Assembly (NCBI RefSeq): GCF_001544375.1
Contig: NZ_BCQJ01000011.1
Span: 1 to 64,000 of the forward strand
Origin: Enterococcus canis NBRC 100695
Lineage (GTDB): Bacteria > Bacillota > Bacilli > Lactobacillales > Enterococcaceae
DNA: 64,000 bases
Direction of reading: 5' to 3'
The position numbers and the translations under genes were made by a program. Below are positions 8,135 through 16,581 of the stretch, piece by piece (the stretch's first letter is position 1; each line of letters begins with the position of its first letter). The notes below the pieces were generated by a model. It was not told where the DNA came from and searched no databases. It saw nothing but the letters and a program-made list of their open reading frames with translations.

Positions 8135-9169
8135 ATGCATCTACAAGATCTTTGGCTTTTCCATCAAACAAAAACCAACTGGTACCAACTAATCGGCGCC
8201 GGTTGTTGTATGCTGACTGTGTTATTGACCGGTTTTTTCTTACATGATATGGCTTTCGCTAGTTTTGCCTCGCTGGGAATTTTTACTTTCCTTTATTATC
8301 AGCCGCTACCTAAAAAGCAGCAATTACAGCGACTTAGCTTGATTGGGGCAGCTCTTTTAATGGGCCACCTCTTAGGTATGCTGGCGACGCATTGGCAATG
8401 AGCCGTTCCTTTAGTGGTTGGCATGATTGCCTTTCTTAGCCGTTTGCTTTTCCGTTTAGCGGAGATTCGTAAGCCAGGTCCCTTTTTCATTGTAATGGTC
8501 ACGGCTATGGGGAGCAGCACTCAGATCCCCCTCAGTCAACTGCCCGCCACTAGCTTAGCCGTTGCTTTCGGCATTCTAATTGCAATCGGTGTCGCCTGCT
8601 GCCTCCCTAGCTCGACACAAGCCTTACCAGCTTTTTCCTTCAAAGAACAGTTGAATCATGACCCCGCTGCTTTACTCGATGCCCTATTTTACGGGGCTAT
8701 CCTATTCTTCGCTGTCTATCTTAGTCAAAGTTTCCACCTGCATAATCCTTACTGGCTCACGGTTTCCTGTGCCGCCATCCTACAAGGTGATAATTTACGC
8801 CATATGCTAGCCCGTAACAACCAACGCATTTTTGGTACCACCATTGGACTCATCATTGCGGCTTTATTGCTTAGTCTGCCATTGCCAACAATCGTCATGA
8901 TTTTGATGATTACCTTGTTCTTTGTCACCGTGGAATTTTTCGTCAAAAGAAACTATGCCGTCGCCAATTTCTTTTCCACACCAATGGCGCTAATGTTAGC
9001 TATGTTGGCTAAGCAGCAGTATCTCTATTCCCTCGTGCAATATCGTTTTTTGGGTATTGTATTAGGAAGTCTCCTAGGTCTTTTAGCCGCTTGGCTCATG
9101 ACAACTGTTTTACGTTTCTACAACCGCGCTTTCCATCTGCATGAAACTTTCGAGCAAGATTCTGACTAA
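8135..9169 (+). pseudogene. FUSC-family membrane protein interrupted by an in-frame TGA
   Basis: Two open frames, 8135-8401 and from 8414 on, are in the same register with only the TGA at 8399-8401 between them; translation across it continues smoothly (THWQ, stop, AVPLVVGMIAFLSR). The whole would be about 344 residues with two blocks of transmembrane helices and a central PYWLTVSCAAILQGD segment, typical of FUSC/aromatic-acid-exporter-like proteins. The start has an AAAGGAGTG ribosome binding site. The downstream part has only a weak GTG with no ribosome binding site, so full-length product is unlikely unless TGA is read through or is a sequence error. Confidence 0.75.
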
Positions 9170-9218
9170 TTCTTTTATCCACTGGGGACACTTGCTATAA
9201 TCAAATAGGAGGTGTCTC

Positions 9219-9851
9219 ATGAAGAAAACAAAAATCAAAGAACCACTGTTGCCCAGCTTAGAAGAGTTGCCGGTAACTTTGAAGGACGAGACCTTGATTG
9301 AACAAACCTTGTTGCAACAACAAGATTATTCTTATAGCCATTACACCAATTTAGTGATTCGTGAAAGCCATTTGAAACAAGTTTTCTGGGGCCACAGTCG
9401 CTTAGAACGTTTTGAATGCAGTAATGTCATTTTTGAAAAATGCGACCTGTCTAATCTCGAATGGATTGGGGCCAGCTTTCACCAGGTTGTCTTTAAGCAA
9501 TGTAAGTTGGTGGGTACTAATTTCGCTGAAAGCTTCTTGCGGGATGTCCGTTTTGAAGATTGTTTAGGCAATTTAGCTTCTTTTAGTATGACAAATCTAA
9601 AGGCGGTAGCTTTTCAAGACTGCCAACTACCAGAAAGCGAGTTCTATGAGTTGAAATGGCAAAATTTGAACTTGGCTGGTTGCGAATTGACTGGCTCTAA
9701 CTGGTTTCGCACGAAGCTGGCTGGTTTAGATTTCACGAGAAATTCTTTTGAGCAAATCGCCTTTTCTCAGGAATTATTAAAAGGACTTAAGGTGAATCAA
9801 GAACAGGCGTTGATTATTGCGGCTGGCTTAGGAATTCAAATTGAAGATTAA
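9219..9851 (+). CDS. Pentapeptide-repeat protein
   Basis: 210 residues built of imperfect A(D/N)LXX-type pentapeptides from about residue 60 to 175 (VIFEKCDLSNLEW, TNFAESFLRDVRFEDC, LNLAGCELTGSNW), which should fold as a right-handed quadrilateral beta-helix. The C-terminal GLKVNQEQALIIAAGLGI tail is shared by a common Lactobacillales subgroup. RBS AGGAGG precedes the ATG. Some relatives protect gyrase (Qnr), but the cysteine-rich, irregular repeats and this tail do not point to Qnr, so no function is assigned. Confidence 0.85.
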   Translation: MKKTKIKEPLLPSLEELPVTLKDETLIEQTLLQQQDYSYSHYTNLVIRESHLKQVFWGHSRLERFECSNVIFEKCDLSNLEWIGASFHQVVFKQCKLVGTNFAESFLRDVRFEDCLGNLASFSMTNLKAVAFQDCQLPESEFYELKWQNLNLAGCELTGSNWFRTKLAGLDFTRNSFEQIAFSQELLKGLKVNQEQALIIAAGLGIQIED

Positions 9852-9856
9852 AGAGG

Positions 9857-10027
9857 TTGGGACAGAAGCGTCTAACTCCGAGAAATAAGAAGGACTACAC
9901 GGAAATTGCTCTTCAAATTTTTGTGTAGTCCAGCTTATTTCCGAAGGAGTTGCTTCTGCTTCCACCGTTTATTCGGATAGAAAGAAGAGTCTGGAGCATA
10001 ACTTTTTGAGTTATGTTCCAGACTCTC
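9857..10027. repeat. Intergenic repeat with nested inverted arms and terminal hairpin, copy 1
   Basis: Between two convergent genes. The outer arms (GAAGC...ACTCC...GAAATAAG...GGACTACAC and its complement) form a stem of about 40 bp with mismatches over roughly 9870-9975. A second perfect-arm hairpin (AGAGTCTGGAGCATAACT) at 9985-10027 ends in TCTTTT and would serve as a terminator. About 80 bp of it recur at 39516-39602 in inverse orientation with roughly 85 percent identity by eye. Confidence 0.75.
9985..10027. terminator. Bidirectional terminator within the intergenic repeat
   Basis: AGAGTCTGGAGCATAACT and AGTTATGTTCCAGACTCT flank a T-rich loop; T runs occur on the plus side and A runs on the other, so it can end both the pentapeptide-repeat gene and the kinase gene. 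Confidence 0.75.
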
Positions 10028-10029
10028 TT

Positions 10030-10686
10030 TTAAGCCGTTACCCCTGAACGGATTTCTGCTAATTTTTCATCAATCACGCCTAAGACATAGTCTCGTGCTA
10101 ATGGATCTTCCACAAAGTTATGACGGTCGCCGTCGATCTGAATCTTAGGACTTTCATTGTACGCCTCAAACCAAGCATCATAGCGTTTGTTTAATTCTTT
10201 ATAATAGTCGTATAAGCTGGGGTCAACTTCTAATTGTTCGTATTCCCGGCCACGTTTTTGAATCCGTTCCAACATGGTCTCAAAGGAAACCCGGATATGC
10301 ACTAACAAATCTGGATGTTTTTTATGCGCTGCGTAGGGCAACTCTTCCATCATGTTCGCTAATAGCGCATCATAGGTCCGAACCTCGACGTCACTAGCCC
10401 GACCAAGGTCAGCATTTAAATGGAACAACAGTGAATCCTCATAAATCGAGCGGTCCAAGACATTATCATCATCCTGCATCGCTTGTTTGATACTAGCAAA
10501 GCGTTTATTCAAAAAGTAAATTTGCAATAAAAACGCATATTTCTCTGGGTCTGCATAAAACTTTGGTAAAACTTCATTATCATCGATTGCTTCATAAAAT
10601 GCTTGGCTACCTAAATGGTCCGCCAACATTTCTGTTAAGCTTGATTTTCCCGCACCAATCGTGCCCGCTAATACAATCACGCTCAT
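10030..10686 (-). CDS. Deoxynucleoside kinase (dGK/dAK type)
   Basis: About 218 residues of the P-loop dNK family, which phosphorylates deoxynucleosides for salvage. Walker A is AGTIGAGKSS at residues 6-15; the substrate-binding DRSIYED motif lies near 80; the lid region has the RGREYEQ arginines near 145. I place the start at the ATG at 10686 by analogy with the family (MSVIVLAGTIG); the GGAGGG lies unusually close to it, and a TTG three codons upstream is the alternative. A consensus promoter precedes it. Confidence 0.87.
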   Translation of the reverse strand: MSVIVLAGTIGAGKSSLTEMLADHLGSQAFYEAIDDNEVLPKFYADPEKYAFLLQIYFLNKRFASIKQAMQDDDNVLDRSIYEDSLLFHLNADLGRASDVEVRTYDALLANMMEELPYAAHKKHPDLLVHIRVSFETMLERIQKRGREYEQLEVDPSLYDYYKELNKRYDAWFEAYNESPKIQIDGDRHNFVEDPLARDYVLGVIDEKLAEIRSGVTA

Positions 10687-10738
10687 ACCCTCCAACTCAC
10701 ATTCTCACTAAATATTGTATAAAATAATCACATAGGCT

Positions 10739-10767
10739 ACTATACCCCCCACATATTGGGGTGTCAA
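10739..10767 (-). promoter_or_regulatory. Sigma-A promoter of the deoxynucleoside kinase gene, palindrome in spacer
   Basis: On the minus strand TTGACA (10762-10767), 17 bp, TATAGT (10739-10744). The spacer consists almost wholly of an inverted repeat, CCCC-N7-GGGG, a possible operator position. Confidence 0.75.
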
Positions 10768-10899
10768 ACAAAAGTTTTTTAAACTATTTGCGCATATTTT
10801 TTTTGGTTATTTCTTTCTCTTCAATTCTCCACTTTTTTAAAAAATCAACTGTTATTTCTTAAAAAATTCATTAAAGATTCACATATTAAGCGCGAAGAA

Positions 10900-10928
10900 T
10901 TGTTTCCAAGGAAGCTTTTCAGTACAAT
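10900..10928 (+). promoter_or_regulatory. Promoter of the TctA-mevalonate operon
   Basis: TTGTTT (10900-10905), 17 bp spacer, TACAAT (10923-10928). An imperfect inverted repeat (TTGAGTGAG then CTCTCAA) follows at about 10931-10951 over the expected transcript start. The A/T-rich stretch 10770-10895 shows nothing else. Confidence 0.65.
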
Positions 10929-10968
10929 AGTTGAGTGAGAATTACTCTCAATACAAGGAGGAAACAAC

Positions 10969-11193
10969 ATGAAAGACAATATCGAAATCTGGGGTGACGC
11001 AGTCTCATTGAAAGACTTGATTCGCGCTATCCTGTTCTGTGTAGTCCCCACTATGGGTGCCTACTTTATTGCACCAGCCGGGGATACCACTAAACAATTA
11101 TTTTTCGGCTTAGGCGGCGCCGTAGTTGGCTTTATCTTAGCGGCGGTTTTCATTAAGCCCAAACGTCATGTAGTCGAGAAGGAGGCGGAATAG
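10969..11193 (+). CDS. Small two-helix membrane protein preceding the TctA permease
   Basis: 74 residues with two hydrophobic segments (about 17-36 and 41-62) and a charged C-terminus (KPKRHVVEKEAE). An AAGGAGGAAACAAC ribosome binding site is well placed. The stop codon abuts the GTG start of the next gene, so they are surely cotranscribed. By position it could be a reduced TctB-like partner, but TctB normally has four helices and I see no decisive motif; it is best called unknown. Confidence 0.7.
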   Translation: MKDNIEIWGDAVSLKDLIRAILFCVVPTMGAYFIAPAGDTTKQLFFGLGGAVVGFILAAVFIKPKRHVVEKEAE

Positions 11194-12546
11194 GTGGATT
11201 TTGCGTTACTAGGTCAAATGCTCATCGCCGTGTTAGCGGCGGTCGTTTTGTACAGCTTTATCGGATTCGTTCCTGGTACTGATGAAACATCTGTCTTGAT
11301 GCCTATCACATTAGCCGTCGTGCTATCAGGCGTTCAACCTATCGTTGTCTTGGCATTTTTCATTTCTGCTATTGTTACTCTTAATTTAATGAATGCCATT
11401 CCGACCGCTTTAGTAGGTCTACCTGGCGGCGTCATGTCTACGCCAATGATTGAGCATGCGCTCTTTTTAAAAGAAAAAGGCTTAGCAGCCATCAGTATTC
11501 GTAAAATGGCGACTGGCTCCATCATCGGAACTATTGTGGCTATTCCTGTCAGTCTCTTATTGGCAAATATCCTAGCACCCTTCTCGGAAGTCGTAAAAGA
11601 CTATGCTTCGCTATTATTTGTAATTGGCGCTATCTTCCTGTCACTGATTGGAAAGAATAAAATTTTAGCGCTGGTTTCCATTATTCCACTAGCCTTACTG
11701 TTCCAAGGCTTACGCTATCTTTATTGGGGCATCGGCGTGGTACCGCAGGAAAAAACGGTCACCACTTCTTTCTTCTTAGGTATCACGATTGGACCGTTAA
11801 TTTTGTCCCTTCTTTCCCTATTAAATAAAAACAAACGGGAAAAGCTACCTAAGCTGCAGACTAAAACGATTGAGATTCAAACAGTCGATGAAAAAACGGC
11901 CTTAAAGCATCCCTTCCATTCTATTAGTAAAAAAGAGGCTGGTACTAGTGCCATCGTTTCACTTTTTTCAAACTTCCTCTTTTTCTTAAGTCCAGTGGGC
12001 TTGACGATCCTCTTTGGAGAAGCTGTCGCTGGTCGGGAAAAGGATCCTGTTAAAAAGGCCGGTATGGCAATTACCTCCATGAGCGCCTTGTCTCATGCTA
12101 CTTATTTATCCGGCGTGATTATTCCGTTGATTGCTTTAGGTTTACCACTGTCTCCAGTAGCTGTTGGACCGGCTAACGCTTTATTTAACGCACCACCGGT
12201 TTTTAGTTTAGATCATAACTTGCATCACTTGTTATCTCGCGGTGAATTTGTCTTTGCCATTTTATTTGCGGCCATTATTGCCTCCGCGATTACTTATGTC
12301 ATTGCCATGAAGTACGCTAGTCGTTTGACTGCTTTCGTGCTGAAAAAGATTCCCCATGAAGCCATCCTGGGTCTCTTTATGGCCTTTATTCTGCTATTAG
12401 CTTATATGGATGCGGGCTTGATCAATGTCTTTGGCGTCTTGTTAGTTGGCGTCGTTTGCGGTACATTAAATAAGATGGGGGTCAACTATGGTGTACAATT
12501 TATGATTTTGTACGCAGCCCCTTGGATCACGACTCATCTGATGTAA
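11194..12546 (+). CDS. TctA-family (tripartite tricarboxylate type) permease
   Basis: 450-residue polytopic protein. The N-terminal FIGFVPGTDETSVLMPI and the LMNAIPTALVGLPGGVMSTP segments follow the TctA/PF01970 pattern, repeated around residues 260-330 (SALSHATYLSGVIIPLIALGLPLSPVAVGP). TctA proteins import carboxylates with a TctB subunit and an extracytoplasmic TctC protein; neither is recognisable here. GTG start with GGAGG just upstream. It is 12 bp before mvaK1 and thus in the mevalonate operon, which suggests, without proof, an isoprenoid-precursor carboxylate such as mevalonate. Confidence 0.8.
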   Translation: MDFALLGQMLIAVLAAVVLYSFIGFVPGTDETSVLMPITLAVVLSGVQPIVVLAFFISAIVTLNLMNAIPTALVGLPGGVMSTPMIEHALFLKEKGLAAISIRKMATGSIIGTIVAIPVSLLLANILAPFSEVVKDYASLLFVIGAIFLSLIGKNKILALVSIIPLALLFQGLRYLYWGIGVVPQEKTVTTSFFLGITIGPLILSLLSLLNKNKREKLPKLQTKTIEIQTVDEKTALKHPFHSISKKEAGTSAIVSLFSNFLFFLSPVGLTILFGEAVAGREKDPVKKAGMAITSMSALSHATYLSGVIIPLIALGLPLSPVAVGPANALFNAPPVFSLDHNLHHLLSRGEFVFAILFAAIIASAITYVIAMKYASRLTAFVLKKIPHEAILGLFMAFILLLAYMDAGLINVFGVLLVGVVCGTLNKMGVNYGVQFMILYAAPWITTHLM

Positions 12547-12558
12547 AGGAGCTACCAC

Positions 12559-13497
12559 ATGAATGCTACAGGATTCGGTGCAGCTAACGGAAAAATCATT
12601 TTAATGGGAGAGCACGCGGTTGTCTACGGAGAACCTGCGATTGCTCTGCCTTTTTCTGCTGTACAGCTATCAGCCGAGGTCACGGCGAGTCAAGCTTGGC
12701 AAATTGATTCCGTTTATCACCAAGGGCTTTTAGCTGATGCACCTCACCACCTTGAAAATATCAAACAACTTGTGCAAGAATTAGCGGCGGCTTGGCACTT
12801 AACGCCGTTAACGATTAAAATTACCAGTACAATCCCACCAGAACGAGGCATGGGTTCCAGTGCCGCGACGGCGGTGGCAGTCACTCGCGCTTTAGCCGAT
12901 GCTGTTGGCCACGCCTTAACCACCACGGAACTACAAAAATGGGTCGCTATTGCGGAAAAAATTGCCCATGGCAACCCCAGTGGTATCGATGCGGCAGCTA
13001 CTAGCGGTCTTAACCCAATTTACTTTATCAAAGGGGAACCTTTAACCGCTTTTCCCATGAATTTATCCCACGGCATCCTAGTGGTGGCAGATACAGGGAT
13101 CAAAGGACAGACTCGCGGGGCGGTTAAGGACGTTGCCCACCTTTTTGAAACAACAAAAAAAGCGACGGCTCAAGCCATCACGACTTTAGGCCACTTGGCT
13201 AAAGCTAGCCGCGAAGCGATTTTAGCGGATGACTTAGACGCGCTAGGAGCTACGATGGATCAAGCACAAACTCTATTAAAACAATTGACTGTCAGCAACC
13301 AGTCGCTTGATGAATTAGTTGCTACTGCCAAAGTACAAGGCGCGTTAGGGGCCAAATTAACCGGTGGCGGTCGCGGTGGTTGCATGATTGCCCTCGCCCC
13401 AGACCAACAGACTGCCGACAAAATTCAACAAGCTCTAGCCACCAAAGCTGCGGCTACTTGGCAATTTAACCTAGGAGGCGACACCCATGAAGGGTAA
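12559..13497 (+). CDS. mvaK1: Mevalonate kinase
   Basis: 312-residue GHMP kinase, the first phosphorylation of mevalonate on the way to isopentenyl diphosphate. Visible motifs: GKIILMGEHAVVYGEPAIALP at 11-31, PPERGMGSSAATAVA near 95 (ATP-binding GHMP signature), HGNPSGIDAA near 140 with the catalytic Asp, and GGGRGGC near 286. RBS AAAGGAG. First of four mevalonate-pathway genes, overlapping mvaD by 11 bp. HMG-CoA synthase and reductase are not in this window. Confidence 0.96.
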   Translation: MNATGFGAANGKIILMGEHAVVYGEPAIALPFSAVQLSAEVTASQAWQIDSVYHQGLLADAPHHLENIKQLVQELAAAWHLTPLTIKITSTIPPERGMGSSAATAVAVTRALADAVGHALTTTELQKWVAIAEKIAHGNPSGIDAAATSGLNPIYFIKGEPLTAFPMNLSHGILVVADTGIKGQTRGAVKDVAHLFETTKKATAQAITTLGHLAKASREAILADDLDALGATMDQAQTLLKQLTVSNQSLDELVATAKVQGALGAKLTGGGRGGCMIALAPDQQTADKIQQALATKAAATWQFNLGGDTHEG

Positions 13498-14455
13498 GGC
13501 GCGTGCATATACGAATATCGCCCTGATTAAATATTGGGGTAAAACGGATGATGAGTTGATTTTACCTACTACTAGCAGCTTGTCCTTAACGCTAGACGCT
13601 TTCTATACAGAAACCAGTGTTACAGCGGCTGAAACAGAGCAATTCTTTTTAAATGGTCAGTTGCAAGATGCTTCCGCAACAAATAAAGTGCAAAAATTTG
13701 CCGATCTTTTCCGAGAATTAGCCGGGTCCACCCAGCCGCTTAAAATCGAAAGCACGAACTTTGTGCCAACTGCCGCGGGTCTAGCTTCTTCCGCCAGCGG
13801 CCTAGCCGCTTTAGCGGGAGCCTTGAATATGTATTTTGATTTGGCGCTTACCACCAGTGAATTATCACGCCTGACGCGCCGTGGCTCAGGTTCGGCCTGC
13901 CGTAGTATTTACGGCGGCTTTGCTGAATGGACCATGGGGGATGACCAAACTTCTTATGCCCGTCCTGTTGCGGATGATGGCTGGCATAATGACCTAGCGA
14001 TGATTTTTATCCTCTTAGATGCCACGGAGAAAAAAGTCAGCAGTCGCGTTGGCATGAAGCGCACAGTCGAAACCTCCGCCTTTTATCCCGCATGGATCAC
14101 TAGCTCCGCCACAGATTTAGTCGCTATGAAAGCTGCCATTGCGAAAAAAGACTTTCAGCGTCTTGGGGAAATTACTGAGGCCAGCACGTTGAAAATGCAT
14201 GGCACGACGTTGGCAGCCGTCCCACCTTTTACCTACTGGAATGGCGAGACCGTTACGGCCATGGCCCATGTTCAGCAGCTGCGGGAACAAGGCTTTCCTT
14301 GCTACTTCACTATGGATGCCGGCCCTAATGTCAAAGTCTTAGTAGAAAAGAAAAATCAAGCCGCCGTGTTAGACTATCTACGTAATTTTTATACACAAGA
14401 ACAGCTGGTAACAGCTACGGCTGGTCCCGGTATTGAGATGTGGAAGGAGGAGTAA
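13487..14455 (+). CDS. mvaD: Diphosphomevalonate decarboxylase
   Basis: 322 residues. It converts mevalonate diphosphate to isopentenyl diphosphate with ATP hydrolysis and CO2 loss. The N-terminal ARAYTNIALIKYWGK motif (residues 5-19), the NFVPTAAGLASSASGLAALA GHMP loop near 90 and RRGSGSACRSIYGGF near 130 are diagnostic; the catalytic Asp is in FTMDAGPNVKVL near 283. The start lies within mvaK1 after AGGAGG, so the two are translationally coupled. Confidence 0.97.
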   Translation: MKGKARAYTNIALIKYWGKTDDELILPTTSSLSLTLDAFYTETSVTAAETEQFFLNGQLQDASATNKVQKFADLFRELAGSTQPLKIESTNFVPTAAGLASSASGLAALAGALNMYFDLALTTSELSRLTRRGSGSACRSIYGGFAEWTMGDDQTSYARPVADDGWHNDLAMIFILLDATEKKVSSRVGMKRTVETSAFYPAWITSSATDLVAMKAAIAKKDFQRLGEITEASTLKMHGTTLAAVPPFTYWNGETVTAMAHVQQLREQGFPCYFTMDAGPNVKVLVEKKNQAAVLDYLRNFYTQEQLVTATAGPGIEMWKEE

Positions 14456-14457
14456 AG

Positions 14458-15534
14458 ATGATTGAAGCTACCGCCCCTGGCAAATTATTTATCGCCGGTG
14501 AATATGCCGTCGTTGAAGCCGGCCACCCAGCAATTTTAGTCGCGATTGATCAATTTATTACAGTTAAAATTGCGCCTGCTAAACAAGCAGGTAGTCTGCT
14601 ATCCGAACAATATAGCGATTTCCCCGTACGTTGGACCCGGCAGAATAATGAATTGGTGCTGGATATTCGCGAAAATCCGTTTCACTATTTATTGGCTGCC
14701 ATCCATGTTGTTGAAGCCTACGCTCAGGAACAAGGTAAAGCTTTACGCTTTTTTGATCTTATCGTAACGAGCGAATTAGACAATGCCAATGGCCGGAAGT
14801 ATGGATTAGGTTCCAGTGGGGCCGTAACGGTTGCGACAGTCCAGGCTTTAGCTAAGTTTTACGGGTTGACGTTATCCAAGCTTGAGCAATTTAAGTTAGC
14901 TGCTCTAGCCCACTTGCGGGTTAAAGCTAACGGTTCATGTGGCGATATCGCCGCTAGTGTCTATGGTGGCTGGTTGGCTTTCACTACCTTTGATGCCGCT
15001 TGGGTTCACGCTCAAAAGGGAACTATTGGAGAATTATTACAAAAAGATTGGCCTAAGCTCTCAATTCAACCGCTGACGCCACCTGAAGATTTACGTCTTT
15101 TGATTGGCTGGACAGGTTCCCCAGCCTCTACCTCGCTCTTGGTGGATGAAGTTCATCAACAACGAGCCCACGTAGCTAAAGATTATCAGCAATTTCTTCA
15201 AGCCAGTCAGCTTTGTGTCGAGGCGATGATCCAAGGCTTTCACGCAAATGATTTAGCCTTGATCCAGACAAAAATCCGTGAAAATCGACACTTATTGCAA
15301 GCCCTCAGTCGCATCACTGGTGTCGCCATTGAGACACCTGCCTTGACGAAGCTTTGCGAATTAGCAGAAACCTATGAAGGAGCTGCTAAATCTTCAGGAG
15401 CTGGCGGTGGCGACTGTGGCATTGTGATTTTCAAACAAAAATCTGGCGTCTTGCCCTTAATTTCAGCTTGGGAAAAAAGCGGTATCACGCCGTTGCCGCT
15501 ACACGTGTATGACCGGAAGGAGGATGACCTATGA
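14458..15534 (+). CDS. mvaK2: Phosphomevalonate kinase
   Basis: 358 residues of the GHMP superfamily, phosphorylating mevalonate 5-phosphate. Motifs: APGKLFIAGEYAVVE at 6-20, KYGLGSSGAVTVATVQA near 112 and GAAKSSGAGGGDCGI near 310. The ATG at 14458 is preceded by AAGGAGG at seven bp; an in-frame ATG six codons upstream lies before that site and inside mvaD. The stop overlaps the next start as ATGA. Confidence 0.96.
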   Translation: MIEATAPGKLFIAGEYAVVEAGHPAILVAIDQFITVKIAPAKQAGSLLSEQYSDFPVRWTRQNNELVLDIRENPFHYLLAAIHVVEAYAQEQGKALRFFDLIVTSELDNANGRKYGLGSSGAVTVATVQALAKFYGLTLSKLEQFKLAALAHLRVKANGSCGDIAASVYGGWLAFTTFDAAWVHAQKGTIGELLQKDWPKLSIQPLTPPEDLRLLIGWTGSPASTSLLVDEVHQQRAHVAKDYQQFLQASQLCVEAMIQGFHANDLALIQTKIRENRHLLQALSRITGVAIETPALTKLCELAETYEGAAKSSGAGGGDCGIVIFKQKSGVLPLISAWEKSGITPLPLHVYDRKEDDL

Positions 15535-16559
15535 ACCGAAAAGACGAGCATGTCTCCTTAGCCCGCGCGTTCCATAAACCTACCTCAAATGGCTTTGACG
15601 ACTTGCGTTTCATCCATCGTTCTTTACCAGAAATTACCGTTAGCGAAACCACAATTGAGACCTCCCTGTTTCAGCGAAAAATGCCACCTATCTATCTTAA
15701 TGCCATGACCGGTGGTAGTGAGAAAACTAAAAAAATCAATCAACAGCTGGCATCTGCTGCCAAAAGAACCGGATTAATGATGGCCACAGGTTCGGTTTCG
15801 GCGGCTTTGAAAGATCCCACGCTAGCAGACACCTTCACTATTGTGCGGGAAACGAATCCCACCGGTGTGGTTCTAGCAAATATCGGAGCTGGTAAGACCT
15901 TAGGTGACGCCCAGCAAGCGGTAGAACTGTTAGCGGCTGACGCCTTACAAATCCACCTAAACGCGCCACAGGAACTAGTGATGCCTGAAGGTGACCGTGA
16001 CTTTCGCGGCTGGTTAGCAGAAATTGCTGCCATTACAGCAAAGTTATCCGTACCTGTAATCGTAAAAGAAGTTGGCTTCGGCATGAGTCGCGAAACCGTT
16101 ACGCAACTCATGTCCGCTGGCGTCACTTTTGTTGACCTTGGCGGTAGTGGCGGCACAGATTTTATTCAAATCGAAAATGCGCGCCGACCACAGCGGGAAC
16201 TAACTGACTTATTAGGCTGGGGACTTTCTACCACTGAAAGCTTATTAGATACAGCGGGGCTCCCAATCACACGCCTAGCGTCAGGTGGCGTGCGCCAGCC
16301 TTTAGATGTCGTTAAAGCTCTAGCTTTGGGGGCTTCAGCTGTTGGGGTTGCCGCTACGTTCTTGCAAGAGCTGTTGTCCCACGGCGAAGATGCATTAGTT
16401 CTAATGATCCAACAATGGCTACAAGAAATCCAATTAATCATGACAATGTTAGGTGCCAAAGATCTGCAGCAACTACAAAAAGCTAAGCTAGTCATCAGTG
16501 GCAACACGAAAGATTTCTGTGATGCCCGCGAAATTTCCATCCAACCTTGGGCGCGCTAG
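15531..16559 (+). CDS. fni: Type 2 isopentenyl-diphosphate delta-isomerase
   Basis: 342-residue FMN-dependent TIM-barrel enzyme that interconverts IPP and DMAPP. Visible: RKDEH at the N-terminus, LNAMTGGSEKT near 58, ATGSVSAAL, QIHLNAPQE near 140-150 with the Mg2+-binding region after it, and the phosphate-binding GGSGGTDF and ASGGVR segments. Its ATG overlaps the mvaK2 stop, completing a tightly packed mvaK1-mvaD-mvaK2-fni cluster. Confidence 0.96.
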   Translation: MNRKDEHVSLARAFHKPTSNGFDDLRFIHRSLPEITVSETTIETSLFQRKMPPIYLNAMTGGSEKTKKINQQLASAAKRTGLMMATGSVSAALKDPTLADTFTIVRETNPTGVVLANIGAGKTLGDAQQAVELLAADALQIHLNAPQELVMPEGDRDFRGWLAEIAAITAKLSVPVIVKEVGFGMSRETVTQLMSAGVTFVDLGGSGGTDFIQIENARRPQRELTDLLGWGLSTTESLLDTAGLPITRLASGGVRQPLDVVKALALGASAVGVAATFLQELLSHGEDALVLMIQQWLQEIQLIMTMLGAKDLQQLQKAKLVISGNTKDFCDAREISIQPWAR

Positions 16560-16581
16560 CTCACATTGGGAGGCCGACCTT

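Noticed and set aside
9219-9851. Qnr-type quinolone resistance protein
   Set aside because: Pentapeptide repeats alone are not enough; repeat register and the C-terminal tail fit a generic Lactobacillales group.
11334-11525. Minus-strand frames within the TctA and mevalonate genes
   Set aside because: They are shadows of well-supported plus-strand genes and lack ribosome binding sites.
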